A stretch of 64,000 nucleotides of DNA from assembly GCF_016901835.1 (NCBI RefSeq), contig NZ_JACJKX010000012.1, positions 1 through 64,000 on the forward strand, given 5' to 3'. Position 1 is the first letter of the stretch, and every line of letters begins with the position of its first letter. Source of the DNA: Parasutterella secunda. Its GTDB lineage: Bacteria; Pseudomonadota; Gammaproteobacteria; Burkholderiales; Burkholderiaceae_F. The translations under genes were made by a program, and so were the position numbers. This document shows positions 56,209-64,000 of the stretch, in pieces. The notes under the pieces are model-generated. The model searched no databases. It worked only from the letters and a program-made list of their open reading frames with translations, and was not told the origin of the DNA.

Positions 56209-56769
56209 ATGAAGCGCCTTCTCGACATTGTGCTGGTTTTGGCATCCCTGCCTTTGGTCGTGCCTGTGGCGCTTATTGTATCCATTGCCATTAAACTGGA
56301 TTCCCCCGGTCCCATTCTGTACTGGTCCCCGAGAATCGGCAAAAACGGCAAGCCTTTTGCCATGCCTAAGTTCCGCTCAATGAGTATCGGGGCTCCTGTG
56401 GTGTCGGCAGAACAATTTCTCACTGCCGATCACTACATCACCCGTGTAGGCGCCATCTTACGTAAAACCAGTCTTGATGAAATTCCTCAGTTTTGGTCAG
56501 TGCTGGTGGGCGACATGAGTCTGATCGGGCCTCGTCCCCTTTTGCCGATTGAAAAGCATGTGTTGAAACTGAGAAAGGCTGCCGGCGTTGACAAGCTCAT
56601 GCCCGGCATTTCCGGTTGGGCTCAAGTCAATGGCCGAACCTGCATCAGCGGAGACGATAAGGCCGCTCTTGATGCCGAATACCTTGAAAAACAATCCTTG
56701 TGGTTTGACATCAAAATTATCGGACTCACGATCCTTAAGGTTCTCAAGCAAGACGATATTGTTCACTAA
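56209..56769 (+). CDS. PglC-type initiating sugar-phosphate transferase
   Basis: Small monotopic phosphoglycosyltransferase (186 aa) that transfers a sugar-1-phosphate to undecaprenyl phosphate, the first step of a glycan. It starts MKRLLDIVLVL with the re-entrant membrane helix, has KLDSPGPILYWSPRIG, the FRSM box, the catalytic TSLDEIPQ Asp-Glu pair and SLIGPRPLLP. It has no glycan genes beside it; the nearby candidates are the island at 812-18644. A ribosome-binding site is not clear. Confidence 0.88.
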   Translation: MKRLLDIVLVLASLPLVVPVALIVSIAIKLDSPGPILYWSPRIGKNGKPFAMPKFRSMSIGAPVVSAEQFLTADHYITRVGAILRKTSLDEIPQFWSVLVGDMSLIGPRPLLPIEKHVLKLRKAAGVDKLMPGISGWAQVNGRTCISGDDKAALDAEYLEKQSLWFDIKIIGLTILKVLKQDDIVH

Positions 56770-57368
56770 TTTAAACGCCTACTAGTGCGCTCAAATCTGC
56801 CGTTACGCAACCGGGTTGTTACGTTTTTTGATAATTCATTACCCTCTTTTGTAACGTTTTTTGAGATTACATACAGTGATTTTGTAACGTTTTTAAAGTT
56901 CTCCCAACAGCTACTTAACAAGATTTCTCTATTTAATTTCAATGTGAGAGTAGCCGTCACCAAACTCAACCAGAATTAAATAGCGACCGGTCAGATAGGT
57001 AGCCAACTCACTGGAAAGCATATAGACATTGGAACACATAAATATCAAGTTTGTCGCGTGTAGCAAAAATGGCTTTCATGAACGTCTCTGTCCTATGAGC
57101 ACTTTGATCAAACTATTTCCTCTCTACTGTTTGAGCCGATCGCGATCATAAGAACGATCAATAGTTTTACTCATGATTTAAATAGTTTCTAAAAATTCGG
57201 TTTTATTAATTATGTTTTAAACTTCCCGAGTATTCGTCATTTTTATAACTCATGGATTAAAAAAACATAAATGCTCAAGATTTTTAAAAGCAGTTAAAAA
57301 GTTAAGCTGGTGGGTAGCAAAAAATTAAGACACAAAACAACTTGTCATAAAAAATTTGCCAAACAAAA
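56770..57368. other. Non-coding AT-rich region before purF terminator
   Basis: About 600 bp with no supported gene. The first part holds three direct repeats (56816-56897). The rest is AT-rich without clear promoters; a short palindrome GATCGCGATC at about 57138 is the only other pattern noticed. Confidence 0.5.
56816..56897. repeat. Three direct repeats, 33-bp period
   Basis: TTGTTACGTTTTTTGA, TTTGTAACGTTTTTTGA and TTTGTAACGTTTTTAAA begin 32-33 bp apart. Because 33 is a multiple of three, the leftward reading repeats Lys-Asn-Val-Thr-Lys every 11 residues, like the NVT-rich tails of some AlbA_2/ATP-binding proteins. It may be iteron-like sites or the relic of such a gene. Confidence 0.55.
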
Positions 57369-57403
57369 AGAGGAAGGCTCCAATTAGGGATCTCCTTCCT
57401 CTT
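57364..57403 (-). terminator. Rho-independent terminator of purF
   Basis: In the leftward direction AAGAGGAAGG pairs with CCTTCCTCTT, a ten-base perfect stem, followed directly by TTTTTG. It begins 22 bp after the purF stop and ends the accD-purF transcript. Confidence 0.85.
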
Positions 57404-57424
57404 ACGATTTAAATCAGCGTCTGA

Positions 57425-58918
57425 TTAATCTTCTGCAGACTTTTTGGGTTTAGCCTTAGCGGCTTTGGCCTGCGCTTCAAGTTTGGCCAGATATTCTTCA
57501 GTCACGTCCCCCGTGACATACTCCCCGTCAAAGCACGAGCATTCAAAACGTTCAATGGCAGGATTCATGTCGTGGAGCGCCGCCTTGAGATCTTCAAGAC
57601 GTTGATACACCACGGCATCGGCTTCAAGAAGCTTGCAGACCTCATCATCGCCCTTACCGTCACCGCAGATCAATTCGGCACGCGTCGGCATATCAATGCC
57701 ATAGACGTTCGGGAAACAGACTCGGGGAGCAGCACTAGCCACAAAGACCTTCTTCGCACCGGCTTGCTTAGTCATGCGAACGATCTCACGCATGGTGGTT
57801 CCGCGCACAATGGAATCATCCACCAAGAGCACATTCTTATCTTTGAATTCCACCGCCATTGCATTTAATTTCTGACGCACGGTCTTTTTGCGGATAGCTT
57901 GTCCCGGCATGATAAAGGTACGGCCCACGTAGCGATTCTTAATAAAGCCTTCGCGATAAGGCAAACGCAGGCGTTGAGCTAATTGTTGAGCAGCCGGTCG
58001 GGAGCTATCCGGAATCGGCATCACCACATCGATTTCGTCAACCGGAATACGGCGGGCAACCTGGTGAGCCAAGTATTCACCCAAACGCAGGCGGGCACCG
58101 TAAACCGAAATGCCGTCGATGACACTATCGGGACGGGCAAGGTAGACGTATTCAAAAGCGCAGGGCACAAGTTCTGCGTGCTCAGCACACTGTGCTTGGT
58201 GAATCTCGCCTTGCATATCCACCCAGATGGCTTCACCCGGGGCCACGTTGAGGATAGTCTCGTATTCCTGAGCTTCAAGCACATCAGATTCAGACGCAAA
58301 AATCACGTCACGGCCGTTTTCGCCTTCTTTGGTTCCGTAGCAAAGCGGACGAATACCGAAGGGATCTCGGAAAGCGACCATGCCCTTGCCGGCAATCAAG
58401 GCGATGCAGGCATAGGCGCCCTTGACGCGTTTGTGCACACCGCGAACCGCTTCAAAAACGATTTCAGGCGAAATCTTTGTGTTTAGCGTCAGGCGGGAGA
58501 GTTCATCGGCAAACACATTTAACAGCACTTCGGAGTCACTTGTCGTGTTGATGTGACGGCGGTCGGAATCATAGAGCTCTTGCTTGAGCGCTTCGGCATT
58601 GGTGAGGTTGCCGTTATGCACAAACATGATGCCGTAAGGGGCATTGACGTAAAAAGGCTGACTTTCTTCGTTGCTGTCGGCATTACCTTGGGTGGGGTAG
58701 CGCACCTGACCCACACCGCTATTGCCTAACAAATCGCGCATATCACGCGTTCTGAAGACATCGCGCACCAGGCCCATCGCCTTATGCATATGAAACGTCA
58801 AACCGTCAAGCGTTGCGATACCGGCGGCGTCCTGTCCGCGATGCTGCAATAAAAGCAGCGAATCGTAGAGCCGTTGGTTCACCGGCTCATGAGAGAAAAG
58901 TCCCACAATCCCACACAT
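57425..58918 (-). CDS. purF: Amidophosphoribosyltransferase
   Basis: First enzyme of purine synthesis: PRPP plus glutamine to phosphoribosylamine. The 497-residue protein begins MCGIVGLFSHE, giving the N-terminal nucleophile Cys2 directly after Met (no propeptide), with QHRGQDAAG and the phosphoribosyltransferase PRPP loop VLLVDDSIVRGTT. It is last in the accD-folC-SPOR-cvpA order. A short Lys/Ala-rich tail follows the domain. Confidence 0.97.
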   Translation of the reverse strand: MCGIVGLFSHEPVNQRLYDSLLLLQHRGQDAAGIATLDGLTFHMHKAMGLVRDVFRTRDMRDLLGNSGVGQVRYPTQGNADSNEESQPFYVNAPYGIMFVHNGNLTNAEALKQELYDSDRRHINTTSDSEVLLNVFADELSRLTLNTKISPEIVFEAVRGVHKRVKGAYACIALIAGKGMVAFRDPFGIRPLCYGTKEGENGRDVIFASESDVLEAQEYETILNVAPGEAIWVDMQGEIHQAQCAEHAELVPCAFEYVYLARPDSVIDGISVYGARLRLGEYLAHQVARRIPVDEIDVVMPIPDSSRPAAQQLAQRLRLPYREGFIKNRYVGRTFIMPGQAIRKKTVRQKLNAMAVEFKDKNVLLVDDSIVRGTTMREIVRMTKQAGAKKVFVASAAPRVCFPNVYGIDMPTRAELICGDGKGDDEVCKLLEADAVVYQRLEDLKAALHDMNPAIERFECSCFDGEYVTGDVTEEYLAKLEAQAKAAKAKPKKSAED

Positions 58919-58970
58919 TTGATAGCCTCATCGGTTAAAAATTAAAAAATCTTCACCTCACCAAGACGGA

Positions 58971-59456
58971 TTATTTGCGAAGTTGGGCGATGGAATCCGG
59001 CATTAACGGCATCATCCAATCGATCACATTTTCCGCCAACGGAATACACACAGAGTGCCTCCACATTTGAGTCGAGGTCGCGCTCGTCATACCGGCCAAA
59101 AACACCACCGCGCAGACAAAGACTACACCGCGCAAAAAGCCGAAAACACTGCCGAGAACCCGGTCCTCAGCACTGATTCGTGCCACTTCCAGCATTTTGC
59201 GCAAAATTGTTCCCAACAGACCGATCGCAAAGACGCACGCCACACAGATCAGCACCGCCGCAATGATCGTGCGGATGGCCACACCCAAACTTTCAAGCGG
59301 GATATAGCCCGCGAGTTCCGGCGAAAATCGAATGGCAAATACAATGCCGATGACCCAGCCCACGATCGATAAAATCTCGCGCACGACGCCCCGCGTTACC
59401 CCCACTACGGTGGAGAGCACTAAGACGATGATGATGGCCCAATCCAATTCATTCAC
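58971..59456 (-). CDS. cvpA: CvpA family membrane protein
   Basis: A 161-residue protein with four membrane segments and the family start LDWAIIIVLVLSTVVGVTRG. CvpA is named for colicin V production and commonly precedes purF. It starts 17 bp after the SPOR gene. Confidence 0.92.
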   Translation of the reverse strand: MNELDWAIIIVLVLSTVVGVTRGVVREILSIVGWVIGIVFAIRFSPELAGYIPLESLGVAIRTIIAAVLICVACVFAIGLLGTILRKMLEVARISAEDRVLGSVFGFLRGVVFVCAVVFLAGMTSATSTQMWRHSVCIPLAENVIDWMMPLMPDSIAQLRK

Positions 59457-59473
59457 GATGGTCTATCCTTTCT

Positions 59474-60526
59474 TTATTGACGAGCGGCTTCCCGAAGTTT
59501 TTGAGCGATTATGTCTTCTTCGCGTGTGTTCTTCAAGAGATCTCCTAAAGGATCAGCGCTCGTCGGTTTTGTTTGCGGGCGTTGCGTTTTTTGTGCGCCG
59601 GAAGTTGCAGCACCTGTGCTCTTTTTTACTTCCTTTTTCACAGAAGCCTTATCTTTTGGAGCCTGTGCGCTCTTTTTGATTTCCTGAGCGGCCTTTTTCG
59701 GCTGCTCAGAAGCGGTCTTTTTCACCGCAGGCGTCTTAACCGGCTGCGCTTTCGGTGCTGCCTTAACCGGTCGGGCCTGGGCATTGGCTTCCTGCACCGT
59801 GCTCTTTAAGGTGCGAGTCGGTGCAATACGGTTGATATCTTTTTTGGCACTGGCTTCAACCTGCACGGGTAAGTGAGAAATCTTTTTCGTATCGAGAAAC
59901 TTCGCAACACGCTCGGCTTCTTCACGATTTTTAAATAAACCTAAACGCACCCGCCAAAGGGTGGCCGATTTTTTTTGAACTTTCACGGAATAGACGGGAA
60001 GCCCCATAGCCTGAAATCTTGCCATCTCACGCATAGCTCCTGCCTCACTTGAAGTGGCCAGTACCTGAATGTAGAGTGTGCCTTCGGTCGAGGGCGCATA
60101 GCTGTGGGGAGCAACCTCTTCGCTTTTTACCTCAGTATCAGACTTTGCTACTTTGTCAGCTTCTTCTTGCCCGACGTCATTGGGTTTTGAAAGATCTTTC
60201 AAGGCACTTGCATCAGCCGGCATCGAAACGGGCTTACGGTCATTGACAGGAAGCTCCATTTTGTAGAAAGGCTCTTTGGCAATCGGCGGAATCTCGGTGA
60301 GCGCATGCTTATCGCCTTCAATCGCAGGCGTTTCAAAAAGAATCGGAAGCGTAGTCACGAGTGCGGCCACAATCACCACGGCGCCTACCAGGCGATGACG
60401 AAAACGCGCCTTGACTTGGCTGACTTCCAAGTCCTTGTCTTCGTTCAGAGTCGAAGACGGCTGAGCCTGTTTTTGCTCAGACTCTTTCCAAAACGCATCA
60501 GGGGTAGGCTTATCGGATGGTTGCAT
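59474..60526 (-). CDS. SPOR-domain protein, DedD-like, with long C-terminal tail
   Basis: A 350-residue protein with a membrane helix at about residues 44-66 and a SPOR domain at about 148-225 (LYIQVLATSSEAGAM; WRVRLGLFKNREEAERV), which binds denuded septal peptidoglycan. Family members usually end with SPOR; here a further 120 residues rich in Lys, Ala, Pro and Gln follow. The tail is low-complexity and probably unstructured. Place between folC and cvpA is typical for DedD-like proteins. Confidence 0.85.
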   Translation of the reverse strand: MQPSDKPTPDAFWKESEQKQAQPSSTLNEDKDLEVSQVKARFRHRLVGAVVIVAALVTTLPILFETPAIEGDKHALTEIPPIAKEPFYKMELPVNDRKPVSMPADASALKDLSKPNDVGQEEADKVAKSDTEVKSEEVAPHSYAPSTEGTLYIQVLATSSEAGAMREMARFQAMGLPVYSVKVQKKSATLWRVRLGLFKNREEAERVAKFLDTKKISHLPVQVEASAKKDINRIAPTRTLKSTVQEANAQARPVKAAPKAQPVKTPAVKKTASEQPKKAAQEIKKSAQAPKDKASVKKEVKKSTGAATSGAQKTQRPQTKPTSADPLGDLLKNTREEDIIAQKLREAARQ

Positions 60527-60529
60527 TTT

Positions 60530-61798
60530 CTAGACTAACGGCAAAGCCGCGGTAACCGTGACAAAAGAACCGAAGACGACGATTGTATCAGTGATTGCCG
60601 CACGGTGCTTAGCGGCTTCAAATGCCGCATCAACCCCGTCGCACACGGTGATTTTACTGCTTGAAACACCAGCTTCGAGCATCACGCGGTGTAACGCTTG
60701 AGCTGTCGCCCCCCGAGGCCCCGGCAATCCCGTGATAAACCACTCGTCGATCACCTCTGACATGATTTTTACCACATCAATCATGTCCTTATCGGCAAGC
60801 ATACCGAAAACGGCAAGCGTTTTGCCTCGACATCCCAAGTCTTTTACGTTTTGAGCAAGAACCACGGCTGCGTGAGGATTGTGCCCCACATCCAAAATCA
60901 CACAAGGATCGGCACTTACCTTTTCAAATCTGGCTGTCACCCGCACGGTCTTTAAGCCTTGAGCGATCTGCTCTAGGGTAACCGGCAACTTATCCATTAA
61001 AGAGGCTACCAGAGCCAGAACCCCGGCCGCATTATCCAATTGGTTACGACCGGCTAAAGCGGGTTTGGGTAAGTCCCAAATGAGACTGCCCATCTCAAAT
61101 CTCATCTGCTCGGCATCCACGGGTTTGATTGAAAAATCGCGCCCTGCCAACATTAACTGACAGTCCATTGAGTCTGCGTACTGCAAAAGCTTCACAGGCG
61201 GATTTTTATCCGCGCAGACTGCAGGGTGTCCCATTCGGTAAATATGGGCCTTTTCCCAGCCAATCGCATCGCGGGTATTGCCGAGATAGGCTTCATGATC
61301 AATGCCTACCGTGGTCACAATGGCAGCGGTGGACTCCAGGGCATTGATGGCATCAAGCCTGCCACCTAAACCGATTTCCAGAATCACCACATCGGGCTTG
61401 GCTTTTTGAAAGGCCCGCAAAATTCCCAGTGCCGTGAATTCAAAATAGGTAAGCGGCATTGAGTCTCTGGCCGCTTCCACTTCTTTAAATGCCTCAACCA
61501 ACACGCGGTCAGCCACTTCCAGGCCGTTAATGCGAGCCCGTTCGTTAAAGCGCAGCATATGAGGCGACGTGTGCATCGCTGTTTTATAGCCCGCACTTCG
61601 GTAAATCGACTCCAGCATGGCGCAGGTACTGCCTTTGCCATTCGTGCCGCCGACCGTGATCACCGGGCACTCAAAACGAATCCCCAAACGCGCGATCATC
61701 GTCTTCATACGACCCAATCCCAACTCAATCACGTTCTCGGGATGTGAGGCCAAAATGTAGTCCAACCAGTCGGTTAAAGTATCTTTACCTTGAGACAT
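60530..61798 (-). CDS. folC: Folylpolyglutamate / dihydrofolate synthase
   Basis: Mur-ligase-fold enzyme adding glutamate to dihydropteroate and folates. The P-loop VGGTNGKGSTCAML, TSPHMLRFNERARI and the catalytic IGLGGRLDAIN are clear. The ATG at 61798 gives 422 aa, preceded by GGATGAG; a TTG at 61852 would run through a perfect hairpin. Three bases separate it from the SPOR gene. Confidence 0.93.
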   Translation of the reverse strand: MSQGKDTLTDWLDYILASHPENVIELGLGRMKTMIARLGIRFECPVITVGGTNGKGSTCAMLESIYRSAGYKTAMHTSPHMLRFNERARINGLEVADRVLVEAFKEVEAARDSMPLTYFEFTALGILRAFQKAKPDVVILEIGLGGRLDAINALESTAAIVTTVGIDHEAYLGNTRDAIGWEKAHIYRMGHPAVCADKNPPVKLLQYADSMDCQLMLAGRDFSIKPVDAEQMRFEMGSLIWDLPKPALAGRNQLDNAAGVLALVASLMDKLPVTLEQIAQGLKTVRVTARFEKVSADPCVILDVGHNPHAAVVLAQNVKDLGCRGKTLAVFGMLADKDMIDVVKIMSEVIDEWFITGLPGPRGATAQALHRVMLEAGVSSSKITVCDGVDAAFEAAKHRAAITDTIVVFGSFVTVTAALPLV

Positions 61799-61808
61799 TT
61801 TCTCATCC

Positions 61809-61841
61809 AAAAATGACGCGACCACGCTCGCTGGCGTGGTC
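61809..61841 (-). terminator. Hairpin between accD and folC
   Basis: GACCACGC and GCGTGGTC (61820-61841) pair perfectly around six bases; a T5 run follows in the leftward direction after a short gap, 11 bases before the folC ATG. It may be a partial terminator or attenuator that reduces transcript passing into folC. Confidence 0.5.
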
Positions 61842-61879
61842 TGATACGTCAATGAATTTTAATCAAATTCTCAAAAGAA

Positions 61880-62761
61880 TTAATCAGAATCGGTAATACG
61901 CTTTCTCATGAGCATCGCCATGATCTCAGCGATGTTAGCGCGCATTTCTCGGCGATCAACAATCATGTCGATAGCGCCTTTTTTGAGTAGGAACTCCGAG
62001 CGTTGGAAACCTTCAGGTAACTTTTCACGCACGGTCTGCTCAATCACACGTGGTCCTGCAAAACCGATAAGCGCACGGGGCTCAGCGATGACCACATCCC
62101 CCATGAAAGCGAAACTTGCTGAAACGCCACCCATGGTCGGATCGGTCAGAACCGAAATAAAGGGAAGCTTTTCCTGAGCAAGACCGGCAATCGCAGCGGT
62201 CGTTTTTGCCATCTGCATAAGGGAGAGGAGCCCTTCTTGCATACGTGCGCCGCCTGAGGCCGCAAAGCAAATAAAGGGGCACTTTATGCGCGTAGCTTCT
62301 GCTACCCCTCGCACGAACCGCTCACCCACAACCGATCCCATGGAGCCGCCCATGAAATTGAATTCAAAAGCAGCGACAACCACAGGCAGTCCGCGAAGCG
62401 TACCGCGTTTGACAACAAGCGCATCGGTTTCACCCGTTTTTTGTTGAGCCTGGGCAATGCGAGCCGGATAAGGTTTGCTATCGACAAATTTCAAGGGATC
62501 CGTGGGTTGCACTTCCTGAGTGATTTCAACCTGACCCTGCGCGTCCAAAAAGTTCTCCACGCGTTCACGGGCTTTAATTCGCATGTGGTAGCCACACTTT
62601 GGGCATACCATGAGCGAGTCCTTGAGCTCTTCGGTATAGAGCACCTGTTCACAACTGGGGCACTTAGTCCAGAGCCCCTCGGGGATCATGCTTTCTTTCT
62701 TCTCGGCCTTTTCCGATTCATTTTTATGAATTCGGGGCAACAACCGATCAATCCAACTCAT
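61880..62761 (-). CDS. accD: Acetyl-CoA carboxylase carboxyltransferase subunit beta
   Basis: The beta subunit of carboxyltransferase, which makes malonyl-CoA in fatty acid synthesis. A zinc ribbon with Cys34, Cys37, Cys53 and Cys56 (CPSC and CPKC) is followed by [20 protein letters not shown] and the crotonase-like core [10 protein letters not shown] and [11 protein letters not shown]. Length 293 aa, near the E. coli 304. First gene of the accD-purF order; trpA, often upstream in relatives, is not here. Confidence 0.97.
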   Translation of the reverse strand: MSWIDRLLPRIHKNESEKAEKKESMIPEGLWTKCPSCEQVLYTEELKDSLMVCPKCGYHMRIKARERVENFLDAQGQVEITQEVQPTDPLKFVDSKPYPARIAQAQQKTGETDALVVKRGTLRGLPVVVAAFEFNFMGGSMGSVVGERFVRGVAEATRIKCPFICFAASGGARMQEGLLSLMQMAKTTAAIAGLAQEKLPFISVLTDPTMGGVSASFAFMGDVVIAEPRALIGFAGPRVIEQTVREKLPEGFQRSEFLLKKGAIDMIVDRREMRANIAEIMAMLMRKRITDSD

Positions 62762-62948
62762 GACACTATCCTTAAATTAATTCTGTACAAATTAATACGG
62801 TCTGTCATTTTATCAAATATGGCTAACCATTCCGTATACCTATTTTTGGTATTTTTTGATGATTCAAACTCTTTGCCTACTATGAGGACTGTTGATTAGG
62901 TTATGCCTTAGTCATTTTTCCTTTGTCGGGACATCTCAAACAAACAAA

Positions 62949-63006
62949 TCACATTTTTATTAATAATTATGTGATAGTTTTCACATTTCTATTAAAATTT
63001 TCGTGA
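62949..63006. promoter_or_regulatory. Tandem operator-like repeats upstream of DUF4143 ATPase 3
   Basis: TCACATTTTTATTAATAATT-ATGTGA (62949-62974) and the related TCACATTTCTATTAAAATTT-TCGTGA (62981-63006) are two direct copies 32 bp apart, each itself an inverted repeat (TCAC..GTGA). They end 47 bp before the ATPase start and suit cooperative binding of a dimeric regulator. Confidence 0.55.
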
Positions 63007-63053
63007 TTTGTTGGTAATATCAAGTTATAAACAAGACAGGAAAGGAAATATCT

Positions 63054-64000
63054 ATGCAGCGCTCGATAATGGAAAAACTCATTGATTGGAAAAACTCACC
63101 ATACAGAAAACCGCTTATTTTGAAGGGAGTCCGACAGGTTGGGAAAACCTGGATTTTGAAAGAATTCGGTCGCCTCTACTACCAAAACGTAGCCTATTTC
63201 AACTTTGACGAAAACGAGGAGTTCAAACAGTTTTTTGATACCACCAAAAATGTCTCGAGAATTCTTCAGAATCTGACGATGGCGAGCGGTCAATCCATCA
63301 AACCGGAAAAAACACTGATTATTTTTGACGAAATTCAGGATTGCCCGCAAGTTATCAATTCTCTGAAGTACTTCTGCGAAAACACACCTCAATACCACAT
63401 CTGTTGTGCGGGTTCCCTACTGGGTATTGCTTTGGCTAAACCCGCCTCATTTCCCGTCGGCAAAGTCAATTTCCTTCAAATAGATCCCATGACCTTTGAC
63501 GAGTTCTTACTGGCCAACTCAGACAATAATCTCGCCTCTTACCTTAGCAGCATTAACTCAATAGAACCAATACCGGATGCCTTTTTCAATCCTCTCGTGG
63601 AAAAACTGAAAATGTACTTTGTCACAGGAGGAATGCCGGAATCGGTTTTAATGTGGACTCAAGCTCGAAACAGAGAATTAATGCAAGAGACACTTTCAGC
63701 TATTTTAGAAGCCTACGAACGCGATTTTGCCAAACACCCGAGTGTCAGCCAATACCCTAAGATCTCTATGATCTGGAAGTCGCTTCCCTCCCAATTAGCA
63801 AGGGAAAACAAAAAATTTTTGTACAAAGTTGTCAAAAACGGAGCTCGCGCCCGAGAGTACGAAGATGCTTTGCAATGGTTAGTGGATGCGCGTTTAGTTC
63901 ATAAAGTCTATCGATGTAATAAGCTCGGTTTACCGATGGCTGCCTACGACGATTTGAGTGCATTTAAGCTGTACTGTGTTGATGTCGGACTGCTTCGCTG
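63054..64000 (+). CDS. AAA ATPase with DUF4143 domain (3), partial
   Basis: Starts at an ATG after AGGAAAGGAAAT and runs off the right edge (315 residues visible). Walker A KGVRQVGKTWIL, Walker B IIFDEIQDCP and sensor CAGSLLGIAL are present, followed by the linking domain with KMYFVTGGMPESV. The end of the DUF4143 region is outside. Third gene of this family in 15 kb, and unlike the other two in sequence detail. Confidence 0.88.
   Translation, partial: MQRSIMEKLIDWKNSPYRKPLILKGVRQVGKTWILKEFGRLYYQNVAYFNFDENEEFKQFFDTTKNVSRILQNLTMASGQSIKPEKTLIIFDEIQDCPQVINSLKYFCENTPQYHICCAGSLLGIALAKPASFPVGKVNFLQIDPMTFDEFLLANSDNNLASYLSSINSIEPIPDAFFNPLVEKLKMYFVTGGMPESVLMWTQARNRELMQETLSAILEAYERDFAKHPSVSQYPKISMIWKSLPSQLARENKKFLYKVVKNGARAREYEDALQWLVDARLVHKVYRCNKLGLPMAAYDDLSAFKLYCVDVGLLR

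Noticed and set aside
56766-56969. Leftward 67-codon frame with KNVTK repeats as a gene
   Set aside because: No ribosome-binding site or domain; its repetitiveness follows from the 33-bp DNA repeats, so it is listed as a repeat only.
1-64000. CRISPR array, tRNA or rRNA genes
   Set aside because: No regularly spaced repeats of CRISPR type, no cloverleaf-like sequence and no rRNA-like blocks were noticed in either strand.

Overview
The window looks like a chromosomal segment of a betaproteobacterium, most likely a gut Sutterellaceae-type organism (Sutterella/Parasutterella). The best evidence is the block accD-folC-SPOR protein-cvpA-purF at the right end, a gene order typical of Betaproteobacteria. 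The genus is an inference. No rRNA, tRNA or CRISPR array was recognised.

Layout. (1) 1-283: 5' end of an IS4-type transposase running off the left edge. (2) 812-18644: an AT-rich surface-polysaccharide island in two convergent operons. The rightward one has the ABC exporter wzm-wzt, a large membrane protein, UDP-galactopyranose mutase and four GT2 glycosyltransferases, two of them galactofuranosyltransferase-like. The leftward one has an acyltransferase, a DUF4422-GT2-coiled-coil-FkbM fusion, the CDP-glucose genes rfbF and rfbG, an SDR reductase and a second mutase. (3) 18794-20266: a decayed IS256-family element, followed by yicC. (4) 21373-49088: an F-type type IV secretion/conjugation locus in an order close to the gonococcal genetic island and SXT-like elements: unknown gene, TraI_2-like protein, TraD, DUF4400 protein, [glycosyltransferase + small membrane gene], TraA, L, E, K, B, DsbC, V, C, small gene, TrbI, S26 peptidase, TraW, U, TrbC, TraN in two genes, TraF, H, G, then a GIY-YIG protein. 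No integrase, lytic transglycosylase or intact relaxase is visible here. (5) 49198-51765: two convergent DUF4143 ATPases around a 32-bp perfect palindrome. (6) An MFS permease and a histone-deacetylase-family hydrolase. (7) 54361-56032: an orphan TnpB element with end hairpins. (8) A PglC-type initiating sugar transferase. (9) 57425-62761: the accD-to-purF block. (10) A third DUF4143 ATPase running off the right edge.

The most striking signal is a set of three long poly-C tracts inside coding sequence: C9 in the acyltransferase (in frame, ON), C10 at the start of a GtrB-like glycosyltransferase (out of frame, OFF), and C8 in the first gene of the secretion locus (out of frame, OFF). They fit slipped-strand phase variation of surface glycans and possibly of the secretion system. 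A second theme is a 26-bp dispersed repeat found upstream of both the wzm operon and the PglC-type transferase, with a diverged copy beside the TnpB element. All family assignments come from reading motifs and gene order; no database search was run.
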